Positions 59,568-64,000 of a stretch of 64,000 bases of DNA are shown piece after piece. The notes under the pieces were generated by a model. The model made no database searches. It had not been told where the DNA came from and worked only from the letters and a program-made list of their open reading frames with translations. Numbering within the stretch: the first letter of the stretch is position 1; each line of letters starts with the position of its first letter. The position numbers and the translations under genes were made by a program. Source of the stretch: Proteus cibi (GTDB lineage: Bacteria > Pseudomonadota > Gammaproteobacteria > Enterobacterales > Enterobacteriaceae); contig NZ_PENW01000009.1 in NCBI RefSeq assembly GCF_003144405.1, forward strand, positions 124,001-188,000, written 5' to 3'.

Positions 59568-59867
59568 ATGCATACCAATGTCAATGTTAAAATTGTCTGG
59601 TTAACCGCTATTGAAGGAGGAAGACAATCACCCCCTCCTTTAGCTGGCTTTTATTATCCAACGACCCAATTGCCTAATGAACCCAATAGTTGGAGTCTTG
59701 CAATTGAAATTACTGATACAAAACAAGCGTCTGAACATTGGATAAGTGAAGGCTATATGCGGTTTTTAGTTGAGCATGCCCCTCATCACTTATTAGACGA
59801 ATTAGAAAAATTTGAAATTTATGAAGGGCATAAAAAAGTGGCAGATGTTCTTATTCAATTTAAATAA
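59568..59867 (+). CDS. Small protein resembling EF-Tu domain III
   Basis: 99 residues, starting MHTNVNVKIVWLTAIEGGRQSPPPLAGFYYPTTQL. The EGGRQ-P-GF-YP pattern resembles the EGGRHTPFFKGYRP stretch of EF-Tu domain III; the rest (SWSLAIEITDTKQAS, YMRFLVEHAPHHLLDELEKFEIYEGHKKVADVLIQ) fits a small beta-barrel with an EF-Tu-like closing strand. It lacks a GTPase domain, so it cannot act as a factor. A 76-bp gap and terminator separate it from yegH. Function unknown; the assignment is a resemblance only. Confidence 0.65.
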   Translation: MHTNVNVKIVWLTAIEGGRQSPPPLAGFYYPTTQLPNEPNSWSLAIEITDTKQASEHWISEGYMRFLVEHAPHHLLDELEKFEIYEGHKKVADVLIQFK

Positions 59868-59897
59868 TCACTTTCTATACGACTTTTCTTAAGCAAA

Positions 59898-59930
59898 TAA
59901 AAAACGGGCTTTGTCTAATTACAAAGCCCG
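59898..59930 (-). terminator. Rho-independent terminator of dcuC
   Basis: CGGGCTTTGT/ACAAAGCCCG stem (59905-59930) around a 6-nt loop; T6 then ATTT on the minus strand. Confidence 0.85.
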
Positions 59931-59979
59931 CCAATAAAATTTAAAACAATAATGTTAGATTAATTCAATACAATAAAAA

Positions 59980-61341
59980 TTAACCTAAAGTACTTGGTAC
60001 TAAAATCTCAGTAGCAACAATAACAATCACTAATCCCACCAATACAGGAACAGAAACACGTTTCATCACTTCGAAAGGTGAAATTTTTGCCATACCCGAT
60101 ACCGCAACCACAACACCAGAAACCGGCGATAATGTACGACCTAAGTTTGAAGCTTGTAACATAGGAATAGTTAAATAAGCGGGGTTAACACCCATATTGC
60201 TTGCTAAACGAGGAATTAATTCAACGAATGCATAGAATGGCGCGTTACCAGAGCCGGTGGTCATTGCCGCTAACATGGTAATTAAGACCAGCGCAATCAT
60301 CATCACAATCGCACCTGAACCTAATGACTGAGCACCTTCAATTAACGCATTGATAAAGCCAACGGTTGTTAAACCTTGAGCAAATACCCCTGCTGCGACT
60401 AATAACATAACAACTTGAGCAAATGCATCTGCCATACCGCGATAAGCAACTTCTAAACCTTCAAACACTTGTTTTGCACTAAAGCTACGAATAAATTCGA
60501 TAACAGCCGCTAAAATCATGCAGATAATAATAATGGCAACAATATGAAGTTCTGGTAACCATTTACCATCAAAAACGAGAACACCGATAATTGGTGTGAA
60601 AGGCAAAATTGCATAGAAACTTGGTGCGTGAGTTTTGATCTCATTCACGTCTAACATTTCTGTTTCGATATGCTCTTTACGGTCAAGATAGCGCTGCCAG
60701 AAAAAGTGAGCGATACACATACCAATAATTGCAGCAATAGAGATAGGCAATGTGGTTTTAAATGCGAAATCAATCAGCGGCATTTGAGACGCTTCAGCGG
60801 CTAAAATAACATCACCTGATGTTGGTGCTAAAATAATCGAAGCGGGTGATGCACAGATTGCAGCGGCTGCTCCGCGGCTAATTCCCATATTCACCATAAC
60901 AGGGAATAACGTTGCCATTAATAACACACCTAAACCTGTTGCTGATGAAACAGCCAGTGACATCAAACATGCAACAATGTAGGCAGCCACCATTAGCAGA
61001 TAAGGCGAGTTAATCATTTTCAGAGGACGTGATGCCAATTTCACAACAACATCATTAGCACCGATGTGTGTCATATAAGAAGCAAAGCCACAAAGTATCA
61101 TGATCATCATACCTAAATCGCCACCACGGCTCATTAGTAGATTTTTCACATACTCAACAATATCGATTAAGCCATAACCTGTTGCGGTTGCGCTTGCAGG
61201 TAAAACAGCTCTTCCCATAATAACGCTGATGATCAGTAATAACAGACCCCCCGTCATTAAGACACCCGTTGGTGAATAGCCTTTTACAATATAACGTCCA
61301 ACACCTACAGCAACGAAGGCGCCGATAAGAATTTCGATCAT
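59980..61341 (-). CDS. dcuC: Anaerobic C4-dicarboxylate transporter DcuC
   Basis: Inner-membrane succinate efflux/fumarate exchange carrier used in anaerobic growth. Start ATG 61339-61341 (MIEILIGAFVAVGVGRYIVKGYSPTGV) with AGGA seven nt upstream; 453 residues (E. coli 461). The frame extends upstream by 53 codons of Lys/Phe/Cys-rich sequence, rejected. About twelve helices; diagnostic SSATGLGVLLMATLFPVMVNMGISRGAAAAICASPASIILAPTSGD, GFASYMTHIGAND, TTGSGNAPFYAFVELIP and TIPMLQASNLGRTLSPVSGVVVAV. An FNR-like site lies upstream. Confidence 0.96.
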   Translation of the reverse strand: MIEILIGAFVAVGVGRYIVKGYSPTGVLMTGGLLLLIISVIMGRAVLPASATATGYGLIDIVEYVKNLLMSRGGDLGMMIMILCGFASYMTHIGANDVVVKLASRPLKMINSPYLLMVAAYIVACLMSLAVSSATGLGVLLMATLFPVMVNMGISRGAAAAICASPASIILAPTSGDVILAAEASQMPLIDFAFKTTLPISIAAIIGMCIAHFFWQRYLDRKEHIETEMLDVNEIKTHAPSFYAILPFTPIIGVLVFDGKWLPELHIVAIIIICMILAAVIEFIRSFSAKQVFEGLEVAYRGMADAFAQVVMLLVAAGVFAQGLTTVGFINALIEGAQSLGSGAIVMMIALVLITMLAAMTTGSGNAPFYAFVELIPRLASNMGVNPAYLTIPMLQASNLGRTLSPVSGVVVAVSGMAKISPFEVMKRVSVPVLVGLVIVIVATEILVPSTLG

Positions 61342-61452
61342 GTATTTATCCTGTCTAAAGTAGTCATTTATAAAATGAAGTTTTTTATTTTTATCATCAT
61401 TTTTGCGTTTAGTGCGATTGACACACTCTGCCCAAAGGCAACGTTGCAGTGT

Positions 61453-61466
61453 ATGACATATATCAA
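61453..61466 (-). promoter_or_regulatory. Imperfect FNR-like site upstream of dcuC
   Basis: TTGAT-ATAT-GTCAT on the minus strand matches TTGAT-N4-ATCAA at 8 of 10 positions. It lies about 118 nt before the start. E. coli dcuC is FNR-activated. A weak -10 (CAGAGT) lies 22 nt downstream. Confidence 0.4.
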
Positions 61467-61545
61467 AAAAAACGACTATTTTTTTATATATACATAGCAC
61501 GAATGCTTACTTTTCATTCAAAATATAAATTAAATGATAGATATA

Positions 61546-61583
61546 AAGCAAAAAGCACACAATTATCAAAATAGTGTGCTTTT
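61546..61583 (-). terminator. Rho-independent terminator of asmA
   Basis: AAAAGCACAC/GTGTGCTTTT stem (61551-61583), then TTTGCTTTA on the minus strand, 34 nt beyond the asmA stop. Confidence 0.75.
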
Positions 61584-61616
61584 ATTAACAATGTGATGAA
61601 GTTAAAAATTGTGGAA

Positions 61617-63551
61617 TTAAATTTTCTTTAATAGCTGATTAAGTGCTTTTACTTCCGGGCTTTCAGCATCTTGTTTATTTAGCCAATTATCGATAGCTTG
61701 CTTAGCTTTTTGCTGTAATTGATCGCGTAATAATTTTTCAATATTAAGTTCATATTGAATAGCATTCCAATCACCATAGAGCCTTAATGGAATTTCAACT
61801 TTAGCCAATTGACGGATAAATTCGTTTTCTTTACCCCAGCCTTTTTTGATATTAACCAGTAACATCACATCAAGATCATGGCGCTGAAGATCCACTTTGC
61901 CCTGCCCTTTAATTTGATAAGCCTCTGCTTGTGCATCGAGCGAATTAACGGTTACTTTCCCTTTTGGCGCTAACTTAAATTGGGCAATCACATTATCGGC
62001 TTGGGTATAACTTTCGACATCTTCAGGGTAAATGACTTTATCCGTCGCTTGAGCGACAGATTGCTGAATAACTTGTGGTACATTTAAGCCCTGCATTTTA
62101 AATTGAGTAACAGAGGTATTAAGCGTACCTTGCCAATAATGATAAAAAGCTTTTCGATTATACCCCGTACCTTCTAAATTCCCTTTTGCTGAAATGAGTC
62201 CACTGAAATTTTCAGGCTGATTAAAGACACGCAATAGTGGCTGTAATGGAATATTGTTCATTGTGATATCCATGCTGATATGCGCTGGCACAATGCTTGT
62301 CGAGATAACCGTTGGCAGTGAAAAATCACCTTGTTGGATTTGCCCCGTTAAGGTTTGAATATTCAGTGAATTAGGGTTATTCAGAGCATCAATTTTAAAA
62401 TTGTTAATCTCCAAATCTTTATAAAGAAGCTTATTCAGTGCTAATTTCAATGTAAATTCAATATTACTCCAATGTGTTAAATCATATTCTTTACTTTCAA
62501 CAGTGACTGAAGTAATAACCGGTTTTGCCATAATGGTGGCATTGGGTGCCGGCGCGGCATGCGCTGTATTAAATAATGAGAATGAGGGTGACGTGTTATT
62601 ATCTTTGGGTGTCAATAATGCAGTTTCAGCCGTTTTAGTCGCAGCTAACTCTGGTAACAACGTATTTAAATTTAATTGTTCACCTTTTAAATCAACTTGA
62701 TAACGAGTCGTAGCTGCAAATTCTGCACTAATATTACCCTGTAATTGGCTAGCATTAGCAGTGAGATTTAAGTTATCAAGTGAAATTTTTCTCACACTCT
62801 CATTTTGGATCGTAAAATCTGAAGTTAAACTTCCTGCGATTCCATTATCAGGTATCCCGACACCTGATAAAGCGTAATCTAATTGCGTAATATTCCCTGT
62901 AACTTGGTAAGGATAGCGGTTCATGTCCGCATCAGCGGCAATATTTAGCGTTATCTCACGACGATCACGATTCACTTTCGTGCTCATCTCAAGACTAACT
63001 TGTTTTTTCTCGTCTGTTTTTAACGATAAATTAATATCACGTAAATTAAGCTGTTCGCCGTCTTTCATTTGCCAAATAATTAAGCTATCTGAAATTTTTA
63101 CTTTGGCGATATTCAGCTGCCAATTATTGGCTCTAGGTTCAATAACTGGGTGAGAGATATCTCGAGGAGTCGCAGGTGGTGATATTTTAGGAATGGCTTT
63201 GCTTTCAGGTGTTTGGCGAACGACGGCACCTTTAAGCATAACTTCTTTTACTTCAAGTTGATGAGAAAGTAGCGGTAATAATTCAACATCAAGACGCATA
63301 TTATCGGCTGTAATTAAAGGCATTTCAGCACCCGGTGCTGTCAATGACATTTTACCACTGATAATGCTTAACTTTGGCCACACATGCCAACGCATATCAT
63401 CTTGTAATGTGAGTTTATAACCGCTTTGTTTTTCGACCCTTTCAACAAGGTAACCACGGAAATCATTTGGGTTAATGAGTAAAACTAACGCTGTTAAGCC
63501 TGCAAAAATAACCACAAGCAAAATAGCCAGTGTTGTCAAAAACCTTTTCAT
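61617..63551 (-). CDS. asmA: AsmA family outer-membrane assembly protein
   Basis: Inner-membrane-anchored periplasmic protein of the AsmA/TamB/YhdP (VPS13-like) group involved in phospholipid/outer-membrane homeostasis. 644 residues (E. coli 617). N-terminal anchor FLTTLAILLVVIFAGLTALVLLI (about 4-26), then the AsmA motif NPNDFRGYLVERVEKQSGYKLTL. The C-terminal half shows GNLEGTGYNRKAFYHYWQGTLNT and GQGKVDLQRHDLDVMLL. An Ala/Thr/Ser insertion near 310-340 (KDNNTSPSFSLFNTAHAAP) may account for the extra length. It lies between dcuC and dcd; E. coli has dcd-asmA-yegH. Confidence 0.93.
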   Translation of the reverse strand: MKRFLTTLAILLVVIFAGLTALVLLINPNDFRGYLVERVEKQSGYKLTLQDDMRWHVWPKLSIISGKMSLTAPGAEMPLITADNMRLDVELLPLLSHQLEVKEVMLKGAVVRQTPESKAIPKISPPATPRDISHPVIEPRANNWQLNIAKVKISDSLIIWQMKDGEQLNLRDINLSLKTDEKKQVSLEMSTKVNRDRREITLNIAADADMNRYPYQVTGNITQLDYALSGVGIPDNGIAGSLTSDFTIQNESVRKISLDNLNLTANASQLQGNISAEFAATTRYQVDLKGEQLNLNTLLPELAATKTAETALLTPKDNNTSPSFSLFNTAHAAPAPNATIMAKPVITSVTVESKEYDLTHWSNIEFTLKLALNKLLYKDLEINNFKIDALNNPNSLNIQTLTGQIQQGDFSLPTVISTSIVPAHISMDITMNNIPLQPLLRVFNQPENFSGLISAKGNLEGTGYNRKAFYHYWQGTLNTSVTQFKMQGLNVPQVIQQSVAQATDKVIYPEDVESYTQADNVIAQFKLAPKGKVTVNSLDAQAEAYQIKGQGKVDLQRHDLDVMLLVNIKKGWGKENEFIRQLAKVEIPLRLYGDWNAIQYELNIEKLLRDQLQQKAKQAIDNWLNKQDAESPEVKALNQLLKKI

Positions 63552-63597
63552 ATAATTACCCGCTTAGTGAACATGATAATGATGATTATAAAGATAG

Positions 63598-64000
63598 TTA
63601 ATCTTCACTAATCCGACTACCGACTGCACCTTGTTGATTTTTATATTTTGCATCTTGACGACGGTTATAAGGTCTATCAGCAGAACCCGACATAGGTTCA
63701 AAGCTTAATGCACCAATAACCATACCCGGTCTTAATGCAAGAGGAAGTTTACCTGAATTAAAAAATTCTAATACGATTTGTCCATGCCAGCCGGGATCAA
63801 TACGATGAGCAGTAACATGTACCATTAGACCTAAACGGGCTAATGATGAACGTCCATCTAACCATCCAACAACATTATCAGGCAAAGTGACTGACTCAAG
63901 TGTCACGGCTAATGCCAATTCACCCGGGTGCAAGAAAAAGGCTTCACCTTCAGGTAAAACAATTTCATCACTCATTACACGCTCTAGCGCAGCATTAACT
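63598..64000 (-). CDS. dcd: dCTP deaminase (5' end beyond the window)
   Basis: Homotrimeric dCTP to dUTP deaminase for dTTP synthesis. The frame stays open to the right edge, so about 134 of the 193 residues are seen; the visible part opens [32 protein letters not shown]. Catalytic/substrate residues in [59 protein letters not shown] are intact, including the S111/R115/E138 equivalents. The C-terminal lid [20 protein letters not shown] is normal. The internal ATG at 63975 is not the start. asmA follows 46 bp downstream, as in E. coli. Confidence 0.97.
   Translation of the reverse strand, partial: VNAALERVMSDEIVLPEGEAFFLHPGELALAVTLESVTLPDNVVGWLDGRSSLARLGLMVHVTAHRIDPGWHGQIVLEFFNSGKLPLALRPGMVIGALSFEPMSGSADRPYNRRQDAKYKNQQGAVGSRISED

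Overview
The window is an ordinary chromosomal segment from a low-G+C member of the Enterobacterales, most probably Proteus (P. mirabilis or a close relative). Nearly every protein reads as a close counterpart of an E. coli K-12 protein: Lrp is almost identical, and SdaB, HisD, RarA and Gnd are colinear. The DNA, however, is A+T-rich, the gaps are long and A/T-laden, and an fhs gene that E. coli K-12 lacks is present. Species assignment is inference. I see no prophage, IS element, CRISPR array, tRNA, rRNA or toxin-antitoxin cassette. I did not find an undescribed multigene system; the unusual signals are regulatory or small-scale.

Layout. 1-214: 3' end of an unrecognised gene. 327-8145 (minus strand): serS, rarA, lolA, ftsK and lrp, with an SOS-box match ahead of ftsK and a 22-residue polyglutamine microsatellite inside FtsK. 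8690-14565 (plus): trxB, then cydD-cydC-aat (bd-oxidase assembly exporter and N-end-rule transferase), then infA. 14689-17823: clpA and clpS (minus) divergent from cspD. 17963-22815 (minus): macB-macA and the OLD-family gene ybjD. 23158-28550 (plus): lysO, ybjT and the arginine transporter artPIQM behind a putative ArgR box. 28643-34063: an MFS efflux gene, rlmC, ybjN and ybjC (minus), grxA (plus), the sigma-E-dependent small RNA rybB, yjbQ (minus) and ybjG. 34983-39818 (plus): sdaC-sdaB (serine uptake and deamination) and fhs (one-carbon loading of folate), with a 27-codon upstream ORF ahead of fhs. 39971-42774: dacC, gstB, yeeZ. 43108-50434 (plus): the whole histidine operon with its leader peptide and attenuator. 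50534-56163: Fe-dependent alcohol dehydrogenase yiaY with a perfect FNR-box match, yeaK, and two tandem DctA-type transporters, each with the same promoter and a perfect TyrR-box match. 56260-64000: gnd, yegH, an EF-Tu-domain-III-like small protein, dcuC, asmA and the 3' two thirds of dcd.

Functional links. ClpS/ClpA and Aat are the N-degron pathway. CydDC supports cytochrome bd assembly. SdaC, SdaB and Fhs link serine to pyruvate and formate to folate. DctA, DcuC and YiaY, with FNR/TyrR-type sites, suggest respiration- or nutrient-dependent C4-dicarboxylate and alcohol metabolism. RybB, LolA, AsmA, DacC and YbjG are envelope functions.

The most rewarding items for follow-up are the paired TyrR boxes at the dctA paralogs, a homogenised patch shared by those paralogs, the small ORF ahead of fhs, the FtsK CAGCAA repeat, and the loss of nfsA-rimK between ybjC and ybjN. 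Start sites were moved from the longest ORF for rarA, lolA, cydD, clpA, macA, artP, ybjC, grxA, ybjG, sdaC, hisC, hisH, yeaK, yegH and dcuC, using Shine-Dalgarno matches and remembered E. coli N-termini. All family comparisons are from memory, without database searches.
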